NCBI RefSeq assembly: GCF_037392515.1
Contig: NC_090281.1
Location: forward strand, 47,034,645-47,098,644
DNA length: 64,000 nt
Direction of reading: 5' to 3'
Origin: Haliotis asinina
Taxonomy: Eukaryota; Mollusca; Gastropoda; Lepetellida; Haliotidae
The first letter of the stretch is position 1. The number at the start of each line of letters is the position of its first letter. The position numbers and the translations under genes were made by a program. Below, piece after piece: positions 30,343 through 39,418 of this stretch. Under the pieces are notes generated by a model that saw only the letters and a list, made by a program, of their open reading frames with translations, was not told where the DNA came from and made no database searches.

Positions 30343-31010
30343 CCAGCGCACAAGGGCCCGGAGTGAAAAAATGCGTCAATATCGGGATCTCCGACCTCGG
30401 AGACACGCGCGGTTTCGACGCTCCCGGAGTAGATGGTAAATCGTACGCCTTGCAACTGAAAAACAACATTTACAAACGCGTTGAAGTCCCCTCCGGTGGA
30501 ACCCTAAGTGATATAGTAGATACCACAAGAGCAACAGTCAACACTAAGTACGCCCTTGTCAACACCGGTGATAACTGGATAATATACCCATCGTTCGGGG
30601 GTAAACTGTTCGACTTAGATGATGTTGAGAGCACTACCGTCACCCGAAACAAGCCATATATACTCGTCTTCACCGAAGATGACAAGTGGGTGTTGTTACC
30701 CGATAACGACTGGTTTCTCAATATTAGGCTCGGCTCCCCCTACGTGTTTACTGATAACAAAGACAACCACCTAAACAAAGTCGTGAACAATGGAACCCTG
30801 CTCGTGGCTTATGTCCCAACTCAGAGACGTAGCGTAGTCGTCAGCCCACTCAACACTATGGCAGCCCACATGCTATCGAGTAAACTGACCATACAAAACG
30901 TGACATTGCAGTTGGTGTCTGAATTCGAAGGCGTGGTCAAGATACTAGAGTCTACCGGCAAACTCAACACTGATCATCAAAGTCTACCTAGGGGAACCAT
31001 CGGGGAATGA
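30339..31010 (+). CDS. Fibre/lectin-like protein 1, frame broken near its 3' third
   Basis: 223 codons. It opens with 'CVNIGISDLGDTRGFDAPGVDGKSYALQLKNNIYKRVEVP', a motif repeated in the gene at 31256 ('LGDTEGFDQPGEEDELYILHFKDNVYRRVPLP'), followed by a second region shared with that gene (from 'WFLNIRLGSPYVFTDNKDNHLNKVVNNG'). Its continuation, in the next frame, ends like the second protein. I therefore read it as the first of two tandem paralogues with a small indel between about 30950 and 30985. The shared C-terminal pattern recalls LamG/ConA-like beta-sandwiches, suggesting a surface attachment or fibre protein; inference. Confidence 0.6.
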   Translation: MTSAQGPGVKKCVNIGISDLGDTRGFDAPGVDGKSYALQLKNNIYKRVEVPSGGTLSDIVDTTRATVNTKYALVNTGDNWIIYPSFGGKLFDLDDVESTTVTRNKPYILVFTEDDKWVLLPDNDWFLNIRLGSPYVFTDNKDNHLNKVVNNGTLLVAYVPTQRRSVVVSPLNTMAAHMLSSKLTIQNVTLQLVSEFEGVVKILESTGKLNTDHQSLPRGTIGE

Positions 31011-31245
31011 TGTCGAGATCGTGAAGGGGATCAAACTCGGGTGGGTGAAACGACACCAGTATCAAGTTTGCAACGTTTACGTGCGGGTGGGTGTTGGAGC
31101 CGACACCAGTCTGGTGGGGGTCAACGTGATCGTGGAAAACAAGATATCACTAACCAAGATCTTCCTGTCTGACAACATACACTTCATGGGTATGAAGTTC
31201 ACCCCTGAATTATTATCAAAAAACCAGTTGGAAATTATATCGTAA
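31011..31245 (+). pseudogene. Out-of-frame 3' part of fibre/lectin-like protein 1
   Basis: The frame, open from about 30954, matches the C-terminal third of the 31256 paralogue by pattern and ends '...FTPELLSKNQLEIIS' against '...FINRLLTETQLKYLS'. There is no ATG in frame before 31189, so it is not a separate gene. Confidence 0.55.
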
Positions 31246-31255
31246 TAGTATAATA

Positions 31256-31942
31256 ATGACCAGTCATCCCAACACTACGCTTAACGACCTAGGAGATACG
31301 GAGGGATTCGATCAGCCTGGTGAGGAAGATGAATTATACATCCTGCACTTCAAAGACAACGTGTACAGACGGGTGCCGTTACCAGATTTAAAAGAGCCCA
31401 AATGGCTGATCAACTTAACATTCACCTCACCTTATATCACAATAGACGCAGATACAGGGGGATATATCTCTAAGATTAGGAATAACGGTATCTGGCCCGG
31501 GGATTTCACTCCGGAGAGTGAATTACACATGATAACTATTGGTATCGAAAAAAATAGGTTAAAGTCTGTACCAAAAAATAAATTAACATTTAGCAATAAT
31601 CCTTATAGTATATATCTTGATAGAATATTAGTCCCTTTCACACTCATCATAGAAGTCTTCTTTTATTTAGACAATGAAAACACCTCAAGAGTACACCAAA
31701 TTTTACCCGGGGTGTCAATACACTGGTTTGACGAACACCGAGACCAATATTGTCGTATTGTTATACAACAGGATACCCCCGCGGGTCCTATAAACCGCTT
31801 AATAAGCCTCAGTGGGGTTTTTATTACAACAGGAAATTCTATTAGACTCTCACCTATTACCCTGACTAATAGTCTAGATCTTGTAGACTTCAAATTCATT
31901 AATAGACTATTAACTGAAACCCAATTAAAATATCTTTCATAA
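31256..31942 (+). CDS. Fibre/lectin-like protein 2 (paralogue of 30339 gene)
   Basis: 228 residues, intact. Shares with its neighbour the N-terminal 'LGDTEGFDQPGEEDELYILHFKDNVYRR' module, a central 'FTSPYITIDADTGGYISKIRNNG' stretch and a beta-rich C-terminal half ending 'DFKFINRLLTETQLKYLS', which resembles the closing strand/helix of LamG/ConA-like domains. It lacks the ~60-residue insert of the first copy. The ATG follows 'atagtataata'. No signal peptide or membrane helix, as expected for a virion fibre. Base composition is more A/T-rich than in the first copy. Confidence 0.65.
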   Translation: MTSHPNTTLNDLGDTEGFDQPGEEDELYILHFKDNVYRRVPLPDLKEPKWLINLTFTSPYITIDADTGGYISKIRNNGIWPGDFTPESELHMITIGIEKNRLKSVPKNKLTFSNNPYSIYLDRILVPFTLIIEVFFYLDNENTSRVHQILPGVSIHWFDEHRDQYCRIVIQQDTPAGPINRLISLSGVFITTGNSIRLSPITLTNSLDLVDFKFINRLLTETQLKYLS

Positions 31943-31955
31943 TATATATTATAGG

Positions 31956-32573
31956 ATGGGCCTGTACCCAGGCGTAGATGAAGTAGCGAAGACGCTGGAA
32001 ACCGTAGATGGGTTCCGCTTGAGGCAGTTATGTGACGTGAAACGCCAACTAGAACAAGACCGTGACACGCGGAAAGCACTATATAAAAAGTACCATAGAG
32101 CTTTCAATATCTTGGACGGGGCTGACACTACCCTTATGACAACCAGCATGGGACTAGGGGCGGCAGGTGTTGGATTGTTAGCTACCATCGTGGCTACACC
32201 TATAGTGCTAGGTATTGAAATAACAGCTGGGGTGGCAGGGTTGGCAGGCTTGGCACTTAAGTTGATATCACGCAGACTGCATCGTAAGGCATTGAAACAC
32301 GACGAGATCAGGATTCTGGCCGAAGCAAAGCTCAACACAGTAAGTGGGCGTATTTCCACGGCACTCTCTGATAGTAAGATCTCAGAAGAGGAGTTTCGTT
32401 CAATCCTCTCTGAACTCACAAAATATAACGGAATGAAACAAGATATTCGGTCCAAGTCTCGTAAGTCTGCTATCAGCGAGGACGAGAAAAAAAAGTACAT
32501 AGAACAGGGGATACAAAAAGCCCAGCAAGCCTTTATTACAAACACCAAAGAGATCATAGGCGGTTCACGTTAA
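31956..32573 (+). CDS. Membrane-associated helical protein, 205 aa
   Basis: The ATG at 31990-type positions further in are possible, but 31956 follows the box 'aatatatattatagg' directly. N-terminal coiled coil ('LRQLCDVKRQLEQDRDTRKALYKKYHRAFNIL'), a glycine-rich hydrophobic hairpin (~62-98, 'MGLGAAGVGLLATIVATPIVLGIEITAGVAGLAGLAL'), then a long charged helical region ('KHDEIRILAEAKLNTVSGRISTALSDSKISEEEFRSILSEL'). I recall this family as repeated in other invertebrate genomes, consistent with mobile spread; unverified. Last gene before the right TIR, 57 bp away. Role unknown, perhaps membrane penetration or a virion inner membrane. Confidence 0.65.
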   Translation: MGLYPGVDEVAKTLETVDGFRLRQLCDVKRQLEQDRDTRKALYKKYHRAFNILDGADTTLMTTSMGLGAAGVGLLATIVATPIVLGIEITAGVAGLAGLALKLISRRLHRKALKHDEIRILAEAKLNTVSGRISTALSDSKISEEEFRSILSELTKYNGMKQDIRSKSRKSAISEDEKKKYIEQGIQKAQQAFITNTKEIIGGSR

Positions 32574-32630
32574 ACTGTTTCATCGATATAAACGTGTATT
32601 GATCGTACCGTACGGCACAGTGTTACCTCC

Positions 32631-32758
32631 AACACACGTTAAGTAGTAGGGGTAATAGTAGCAAGAGCTAAGGACCCAACCAAAGCCTTATTTAGTAAAT
32701 AAGGCTTTGTAGAGACTTTTCTTGAAAGTGTTTTAAAACCCCCATTGTATATACTACT
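32631..32758 (-). repeat. Right terminal inverted repeat, 128 bp
   Basis: Exact reverse complement of 19526-19653, including the 14-base-arm hairpin at 32681-32709. Ends ...ATATACTACT followed by TGAGG. Confidence 0.95.
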
Positions 32759-32763
32759 TGAGG
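32759..32763. repeat. Right target-site duplication TGAGG
   Basis: Matches 19521-19525. The adjacent sixth bases differ (a on the left outer side, t on the right). Confidence 0.7.
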
Positions 32764-32863
32764 TGTCATGGGAACAGCGGTTTAGATTCCACGATCACAT
32801 TACCTGCAGTGATTTGTAAAGCCTGACCTATAGCATCTGATTGTCGTCTACAACATCGCGACG

Positions 32864-33145
32864 ATGATGTGTTCAAACAGCAGTCTGCAGATTGCTTTAT
32901 CAGCATGTGTTTATGTCATGGGTTCACTTTTCATATGCGTGACGACGGAGTCAAAGGAATGCGGCCTTCAGATGACAGAGAAACTGAAGGGCAGATCTGC
33001 CGTTTTAAGAAACATTGACAAGATGCTATGCCAGTTTGGCTGTGTCGAGGACTGCTTTGTTTTTGCCTCATGTCGTCGGTTACGTGGTGAGACTGAGAAG
33101 ACGACAGAATCCAGTGCACGGAATGGTCGCCGAATTGTATGTAAT
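32864..33145 (+). CDS. Ankyrin gene exon 1: hydrophobic leader and Cys-containing segment
   Basis: 94 codons from ATG 32864 to a GTAAGT donor at 33146 (an alternative GTATGT donor at 33137 keeps the same phase). Residues ~8-28 are strongly hydrophobic ('LQIALSACVYVMGSLFICVTT'), resembling a signal peptide or anchor, followed by 'ECGLQ' and a Cys/basic segment ('CQFGCVEDCFVFASCRRLRGE'). Phase 0 at the end fits exon 2. The virus-like element ends 105 bp before this ATG, so it sits in the 5' UTR or promoter. No closer function can be given. Confidence 0.6.
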
Positions 33146-33229
33146 GTAAGTGTCATATGAATGAGTATGGATGCATGTATAGGTGTTTGTAGATGTTTCA
33201 GAAAGCATATGTGTGTAGATGTGTATCGG

Positions 33230-33475
33230 TTAGTGTCGATGTGTGTCAGCAATGTGGAGATGTGTATTAGTTCGTCTCGGTGTGTGTCAGCAATGTGGAG
33301 ATGTGTATCAGTTAGCGTTGGGGTGCGTCAGCAATGTGGAGATGTGTATCAGTTAGTGTCGGTGTGTGTCAGCAATGTGGAGATGTCTATCAGTTAAGTG
33401 TCGGTGTGTGTCAGCAATGTGGAGATGTCTATCAGTTAGTATCGGCGTGTGTCAGCAATGTGGAGATGTTTGTGT
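33230..33475 (+). repeat. 41-bp minisatellite, ~6 copies
   Basis: Unit 'gtgtgtgtcagcaatgtggagatgtgtatcagttagtgtcg', with 'cagcaatgtggagatg' at 33247, 33288, 33329, 33370, 33412 and 33453. One unit has 42 bp. It lies in intron 1 of the ankyrin gene. Confidence 0.9.
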
Positions 33476-34029
33476 GTGTCAGTGTATATAGGTATAACAG
33501 TCTGTATCAATGTGTCTTGATGTTTTTTAGCTGTGTGTTTGTGTGTATGCGTGTGTCAGTGTATATAGCCGTGTCAGTCTGTATCAATGTGTCTTGACGT
33601 TTGTAGTTGTGTGTTTGTGTGTATACATGTGTGATAGTGTATATAGGTGTGCCAGTTTGCATGAGTGTGTCAGTGTGTGTATCTGTGTGTTTGGGTGTAG
33701 ATTTGTGTCAGTGTGTAAAGACATGCGTGAAAGAGTGTTAATGTCTGTCAGTGTGTTTTGGCGTGTTTATACATGTTTTTATTCCCTTTACTTGGTTACA
33801 GTTCAACAAGATATAAGTTACAAATTGCATAATAAAAGGCAGACAGTAAAATGTATATCGTATAAATTTAGCAATTTAAATGCTACCTAGTATTACGGAG
33901 AATGTGAAAGACTAAAATCGAAATTACAGGACTACATCATTTGACTGCAAAAGGTTTCATATTGTCGTTTTTCTTATGGATAATTTTCTCAATCTCATAG
34001 AGCTCCTTTAATTATGTTCTGTAGATTTG
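33476..34029. repeat. GT-rich simple sequence then plain intron
   Basis: 33476-33770 is irregular (GTGT/GTCA)-rich DNA; the rest is AT-rich intron without features. Confidence 0.5.
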
Positions 34030-34330
34030 TCATTGTGAAAATTTGTGTACTTTCATATCCATTGTCAATGATATCATTTGGTACAGTGAATGGTTACCAC
34101 TGCAACAAAATAGGTTATCATGGATTGACCTTTCATGCGTTTTACCAAGGACTTGAATTACGAAATTGTTAAGATCTCTCAGGAGCATTTTGATGACAGG
34201 ACAATCAAGATTTCCATGATAAATATCCTCACTCACTGAACCACATAATTTACATAGATCATTATATATCAAATCCATCTGAGTAGTTCTCGTTTACTGT
34301 GCATGACTCTGTTCAGCGTGTCTTTAGTGG
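34030..34330 (-). pseudogene. C-terminal RT scrap of another LINE
   Basis: Minus strand reads 'RVMHSKRELLR' (about 34310) and then 'LCKLCGSVSEDIYHGNLDCPVIKMLLRDLNNFV' (34262-34160), the zinc-like C-x2-C-x(8-9)-H-x4-C ending typical of LINE RT proteins. Isolated and broken. Confidence 0.4.
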
Positions 34331-34961
34331 AGCGTCTATATTGTGAATCCCGTGTGGACCCGGGACAGAATGTGTCCACAGCACCCCATTGCTTGTCGTA
34401 AGAGGCGACTAAATTGGGCAACCTGTTTGCCGTGGGTTGCGTCCCGTGTCGGTGGAGGACGGGATCCTGGTGGTTGAGGGCAGTAGGGGACTGAACCATT
34501 TTGCTCCTATTGCTCAACACACCACTTCGGCCCTTACTTCACCTAGACGGGTGGTAGAATCGGCCCGATTCTATCAATCGGCTGGTCACGCCATGCCCCG
34601 TGCATAGAAAGTATTTTCGCACATTTGATTTATTGGGCATTGGTCTTTTTGACGTCTAGTGTGTAATACCTTTTTGCTATATCTACTTGCCTAGAGTCCT
34701 ATGCCAGAAGGCGGTGGCTCATGGGCCAATCTGGTGATGTCGACCTCTGTGTTCTATATGTCTCCAATTTCTTGCTAATAGCCGAACCAGCCTAGCATTT
34801 GAATTGGTAGACAAATGTAGCTACTCATGTCGTATTTACTGGAGTATACCACTCCTGTATCCTTAGTGTTTGCAGGCTGGAGTTCCACTGCAGTACAACA
34901 CTGTCCTCGTTGACACTCGGTGGCGGGTGGGGAGCGGGAGTGCTGAATCTATTATCATCAC

Positions 34962-36212
34962 CATGTCAATCACCCTTTCTGGTTCCACGAGAAACGACAA
35001 AAAAGACGTTTAGAGGCTGATCATCTTTCTTGTAATGAAGATGTTTCAGGTCCAACACACCAAGAACCTTGGCCAAGATTCATAGTTATTGAATCTACCA
35101 ATGGTGAACCACTCAAGATCAATCCATTTCTAGTATCAAAGACAATACAATCTATTTGTGGAGAGGTTAAGAACGTTTCACGTCTCAGAGGAGGTACACT
35201 TCTTGTTGAGTGTGCGCGACGACAGCAATCCATAAATTTATTGCAACAACATCAATTTGCCAACGTCAATGTTGCTGTCTCAGCTCATAGAACTCTGAAC
35301 TCAAGTAGAGGCATTGTTAGGGATAGAGCCCATTGTCTGGCGGACATGTCCGAGGATGAAATAGTGGCTGAACTTAAGGATCAGAATGTAACTTCCGTCA
35401 AACGCTTTCCTGTTAAGAAGCAGGATGGTAGCATTGTACCTGGCCACACTTACATGTTTACCTTTTCATCGTGCACTCTGCCAAAGTCAATCAAAGCCGG
35501 CTATTTCAATATCGGAGTGGAGGTGTATATCCCCACTCCACTCCGCTGCTATTCCTGTCAGAAGTTTGGACACGGGTCTAAGTCCTGTCGAAACACTCCT
35601 CGTTGTCATCGTTGTAGTGAACATCATCAGGACTCTGACTGCAGCAATGATATTAAATGTGCCAATTGTGGAAGCAGTCATCTTTCCTCTTCTAAATGTT
35701 GTCCTGAATGGCAAATGCAATCTAAGATACTTAAATTAAAGTATGAAACAAATATTTCCTTCATGGAGGCTAAAAACAAAGTCCTTAGCCAGAATCAACA
35801 TAATCCCTCTCCCACTGTGACATACTCTGCTGCAGTCTCACGACGACCAGAAACAATCTCTACTTCGTGTCAAACGGATTTGACCTGGATGGCTTCTGAG
35901 AAACCTGTTCATGTGAATAGTACTTCTGGCAGTCAGGGCTTTTTTACAACGTCTGCCTCTCAGACTATTAGTCATGTATCAGGTGAAGTTGTTCAAACAG
36001 CTATAGATGTTGAAACGTCAAAAGGTGAAATGTCAAAATCGCAAAGAAAGCGTCTAAATCGTAGATCAAAGAAATCTCCTGCTGATACTCCTGTAGAGGT
36101 TCACAATTTGTTTGAGCCTTTGGAGATGGATGATACGCCATCTTCACAAAACCGAAATAACGGTACACCCTCCTCTCGTACACGTGAGAGGTCTCCAATA
36201 GAACCGCCATGA
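34962..36212 (+). CDS. LINE copy D ORF1: gag-like RNA-binding protein with CCHC knuckles
   Basis: The frame is open from about 34962 without an early ATG in frame; the first in-frame Met is at 35241, well inside conserved sequence ('WPRFIVIESTNGEPLKINPF' is matched in copy E), so the original start near 34963 is probably out of frame by an indel. A RRM-like N-part precedes zinc knuckles: 'CYSCQKFGHGSKSC', 'CHRCSEHHQDSDC' and 'CANCGSSHLSSSKC' (about residues 110-155 counted from 35241). A Ser/Thr-rich linker and basic 'KSQRKRLNRRSKK' end the protein. It would package LINE RNA. The stop overlaps the ORF2 ATG (ATGA, 36209-36212). Confidence 0.8.
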   Translation, partial: HVNHPFWFHEKRQKRRLEADHLSCNEDVSGPTHQEPWPRFIVIESTNGEPLKINPFLVSKTIQSICGEVKNVSRLRGGTLLVECARRQQSINLLQQHQFANVNVAVSAHRTLNSSRGIVRDRAHCLADMSEDEIVAELKDQNVTSVKRFPVKKQDGSIVPGHTYMFTFSSCTLPKSIKAGYFNIGVEVYIPTPLRCYSCQKFGHGSKSCRNTPRCHRCSEHHQDSDCSNDIKCANCGSSHLSSSKCCPEWQMQSKILKLKYETNISFMEAKNKVLSQNQHNPSPTVTYSAAVSRRPETISTSCQTDLTWMASEKPVHVNSTSGSQGFFTTSASQTISHVSGEVVQTAIDVETSKGEMSKSQRKRLNRRSKKSPADTPVEVHNLFEPLEMDDTPSSQNRNNGTPSSRTRERSPIEPP

Positions 36213-39200
36213 GTAACGCTACAAATGTAGTACAGTGGAATTGCAGAGGGCTTAGGAATAATTTTCACGAAGTCCAATTATTAGCTCAAGATTTAAACCC
36301 ATCAGCATTTAGTCTACAGGAAACATTTCTTAAACGTGATGATAAGTTTGAAATGCGTCAGTACAACTCGTATCATTGTTTTTCACCTCCGGGGGATAAA
36401 GCAACCGGGGGTGCTTCCATTTTGGTGAGACAGGGTATCATTCACAGCCCTGTTCCTCTTACAACTAAACTTCAGGCTGTTGCTGTCCGACTAACCTTAC
36501 ACGTCACGATCACACTCTGTTCGTTGTACATACCACCATCCTCGACTCTTCAGCTATCAGAACTTCAGGATTTATATTCCCAATTGCCTGGACCCTGTGT
36601 TATAACGGGAGATCTCAACGGTCATAATCCTCTGTGGGGAAGCAACGATACGAACAATAAAGGTAAAATTCTTGAAGATTTTGTTTCTAATAATGACTTG
36701 TGCATATTTAACGACGGTTCGAACACATATCTACATCCAGCAACGGGTACATATTCAGTACTAGATTTGTCAATCACAGATCCAACCATACTTAATGAAT
36801 TTTCATGGTCAGTCCACGGTGACCTGTGTGGTAGTGACCATTTTCCGACAGTAATCACTGCTATAAATCCAACTGATGATCTGTCGACGTCAAGATGGAA
36901 TTTTTCTAAAGCTAATTGGCCTTTATTTCAGACTAGTTGTACTAAAAACTTAAAACCAGAATTTTTCATGGACGCTCATGATGCAATCCAGTCATTTTCG
37001 GAGACACTGAAACAAATTGCTGATGATACTATTCCTAAGTCCTCTGTAAATCCACACATTCGTAAGCCATGGTTTGATAACGAATGTAAACAGGCCAGGA
37101 AAAGTAGGAAGAAAGCAGAAGACTATTTTCGCCGACACCCTACTGTTCACAATTTAGATAAAGTTAAAATTTTAAATGCCAAGGCTCGACGCACATTTAA
37201 GCAGAATAAACGTCAGTCTTGGAGAAAATATGTTTCCAAGATCAATTCACGCACACCTATTTCAAAGGTGTGGAATATGATACAAAGAATAAAGGGCAAA
37301 GGTTCCAAATCTACCGTTCAACATTTAAAGGATGGTGATAATTTATTAACGGATAAGGCTGACATTGCCAATAAGCTTGGTGAAACTCTCGCCAGGCACT
37401 CATCTTCATCCAATTATGTCCCTGAATTTCAAAAGCACCAGAAACAACAGGAGAAGAAAACAATCAATTTTAACTCGGACAATGGTGAAGATTATAATGA
37501 ATTATTTTCACTGCATGAGCTCTATACCGCCCTTGAACAGGCTCATGATACAGCTACAGGGGCTGATGGTATCCATTATCAGCTCCTGAAGCATTTGCCC
37601 AAAACATGTTTGGAAACGCTGCTTAATATATTTGATAATATCTGGACTACAGGCAATTTTCCAACTTCCTGGCGTAATGCCATTGTAGTCCCAATACCAA
37701 AGCCTGGTCGAGATCATACTGATCCATCTAATTATAGACCAATCTCCTTAACGAGTTGTGTATGTAAAACCATGGAGCGAATGGTAAATAATAGATTAAC
37801 GTGGTATCTTGAAACCAACAACCTGATTACAAATATTCAATGTGGTTTCAGGAAAAATCGCAGTACCATTGATCATTTGGTACGTTTAGAATCCTTTGTG
37901 AAAAATGCTATAGTAAATAAACAACATGCTGTATCAATTTTCTTTGATCTCGAGAAAGCTTCTGATACCACGTGGAAGCATGGCATTTTAAAGGATTTAC
38001 ATGATTTTGGTTTGAGAGGTCGTTTACCTCTTTTTATATCACAGTTTTTACAAGACAGGCAATTTCAAGTCCGAGTGGGTTCTACCCTGTCTGATCATTA
38101 CAATCAGGATCAGGGTGTCCCTCAAGGCAGTATTTTGTCTGTCACATTATTTATTATTAAGATCAACAGTCTATCAAAGGTTTTAAATGATTCAATTGAT
38201 GGATCATTATTCGTGGATGATTTTAATATCTCTTGTCGTGGTAAAAATATGCGCACCATTGAACGGCAATTACAGTTGTGTTTAAATAAAATAAATAACT
38301 GGTGTCTTGAAAACGGATTTAATTTTTCTAAATCCAAAACTAATTGTATACACTTCTGTAGAAAATATAAACCTCATAAGGACCCAGAGCTAACCTTAAA
38401 TGGCTCTCCCATCAAGGTGGTAAAGGAGGCCAAGTTCTTGGGCTTAATTTTTGATTCCCATTTAACATTTCTGCCACATATTAAATCTCTTAAAGCTAAA
38501 TGCCTCAAGGCGCTCGATTTGTTAAAAGTTGTATCCAATTCAAAGTGGGGAGGGGATCAGACTACTCTCCTTCACTTATATAGATCACTTGTCCGCTCTA
38601 AACTTGACTATGGCTCAATTGTATATGGTGGAGCCTGCAAAAGTAACCTTAAACTTTTAGATTCAGTGCGTCATCAAGGTCTAAGACTTTGTCTTGGCTC
38701 CTTTCGAACGTCACCCATTGAGAGCCTCTTCGTCGAGGCTGATGAGCCATCCCTTGACCAACGCCGTATAAAATTAGCCTTACAGTACGTGACAAAACTA
38801 CATTCCAATCAGTCAAACCCTGCCTATAACTGCATCTTTAATCCCCTTTTTGAGGAACGGTACAACAGAAAAACTTCTCTTGTTCCGCCTTTAGGCCACA
38901 GAATTAAATCGTTTATTTCTGCTGCCGGCATTGAGCTGGAAAATATAGCACCTTCCCGTCTTCTTTCTTCTCCTCCTTGGCAGTTAGTTAGGCCACAAGT
39001 CGACCTAACACTAGCCACATTTAAAAAATCAGAAACTAATGAATTACAATATAAACAAGAATTTAATCAATTGAAGCATAGATATAGCAATTATAAATCC
39101 TTATTTACAGATGGGTCCAAGGATGGTGGCGCAGTGGCTTGTGCCACTGTCATTGGATCCAGAACAATATCTTCTAGATTACCAGATAATAGTTCTATTT

Positions 39201-39418
39201 TTACAGCAGAAGCAAACGCCATATTATCGGCTCTCAAATATATTCAAAGACACACTAAACATAAACAATATATAATTTATTCAGATTCTCTTTCTTGCCT
39301 TCAGGCTATTAAAAACCTATCTTGTAAACATCCACTTTTAATTGATATATTGAATTGTATAATAATCTTGCTACTGGCCAATGCGACATCGTCTTTTGTT
39401 GGTTACCCAGTCACGTAG
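36209..39418 (+). CDS. LINE copy D ORF2: AP endonuclease + RT + RNase H (frameshifted)
   Basis: 1069 codons. APE-type endonuclease first: 'VVQWNCRGLRNNFHEVQ', 'FSLQETFL', 'VITGDLNGHNPLWGS', 'VLDLSITDP', 'GSDHFPTVI'. RT follows: fingers 'IVVPIPKPGRDHTDPSNYRPISLTS' (~490), motif A 'FFDLEKASDTTW' (the usual Tyr of AYDT is Ser here), motif B 'QGVPQGSILSVTLF', motif C 'FVDDFNIS' (~670), then the thumb. RNase H starts 'LFTDGSKDGGAVACATVIGS' and 'IFTAEANAILSAL...YIIYSDSLSCLQAI'. A one-base deletion near 39352 throws it out of frame; the remaining RNase H continues at 39419-39897. EN and RT look intact, but RNase H and the C-terminal zinc motif are cut off. Confidence 0.9.
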   Translation: MSNATNVVQWNCRGLRNNFHEVQLLAQDLNPSAFSLQETFLKRDDKFEMRQYNSYHCFSPPGDKATGGASILVRQGIIHSPVPLTTKLQAVAVRLTLHVTITLCSLYIPPSSTLQLSELQDLYSQLPGPCVITGDLNGHNPLWGSNDTNNKGKILEDFVSNNDLCIFNDGSNTYLHPATGTYSVLDLSITDPTILNEFSWSVHGDLCGSDHFPTVITAINPTDDLSTSRWNFSKANWPLFQTSCTKNLKPEFFMDAHDAIQSFSETLKQIADDTIPKSSVNPHIRKPWFDNECKQARKSRKKAEDYFRRHPTVHNLDKVKILNAKARRTFKQNKRQSWRKYVSKINSRTPISKVWNMIQRIKGKGSKSTVQHLKDGDNLLTDKADIANKLGETLARHSSSSNYVPEFQKHQKQQEKKTINFNSDNGEDYNELFSLHELYTALEQAHDTATGADGIHYQLLKHLPKTCLETLLNIFDNIWTTGNFPTSWRNAIVVPIPKPGRDHTDPSNYRPISLTSCVCKTMERMVNNRLTWYLETNNLITNIQCGFRKNRSTIDHLVRLESFVKNAIVNKQHAVSIFFDLEKASDTTWKHGILKDLHDFGLRGRLPLFISQFLQDRQFQVRVGSTLSDHYNQDQGVPQGSILSVTLFIIKINSLSKVLNDSIDGSLFVDDFNISCRGKNMRTIERQLQLCLNKINNWCLENGFNFSKSKTNCIHFCRKYKPHKDPELTLNGSPIKVVKEAKFLGLIFDSHLTFLPHIKSLKAKCLKALDLLKVVSNSKWGGDQTTLLHLYRSLVRSKLDYGSIVYGGACKSNLKLLDSVRHQGLRLCLGSFRTSPIESLFVEADEPSLDQRRIKLALQYVTKLHSNQSNPAYNCIFNPLFEERYNRKTSLVPPLGHRIKSFISAAGIELENIAPSRLLSSPPWQLVRPQVDLTLATFKKSETNELQYKQEFNQLKHRYSNYKSLFTDGSKDGGAVACATVIGSRTISSRLPDNSSIFTAEANAILSALKYIQRHTKHKQYIIYSDSLSCLQAIKNLSCKHPLLIDILNCIIILLLANATSSFVGYPVT

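Larger units (their letters stand above)
19526..32758. mobile_element. Polinton/Maverick-like (adintovirus-like) integrated virus, 13.2 kb
   Basis: A complete insertion bounded by perfect 128-bp inverted repeats (19526-19653 and 32631-32758) and 5-bp direct repeats. It holds about fifteen coding segments packed with almost no spacing, unlike the flanking DNA, and looks more GC-rich. Integrase, protein-primed-type PolB, a candidate double-jelly-roll capsid and a candidate penton-like protein define it as a virus-derived self-synthesising element. No FtsK/HerA-type packaging ATPase (no Walker A pattern in any frame) and no adenovirus-type protease is visible. Gene order from the left: int, polB, Cys-rich, three small membrane proteins, 198-aa protein and capsid, all leftward; 27215-28281 rightward; a small membrane ORF and the 382-aa protein leftward; jelly-roll, two fibre-like and a 205-aa protein rightward. 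Confidence 0.9.

Noticed and set aside
31949..32557. Long minus-strand ORF antisense to the 205-aa gene
   Set aside because: The plus frame has the promoter-like box, charged/coiled-coil content and Gly-rich hairpin; the antisense translation has no coherent features.
19520..32764. Six-base target-site duplication as expected for Polintons
   Set aside because: Only five bases (TGAGG) match; the sixth differs in either register.
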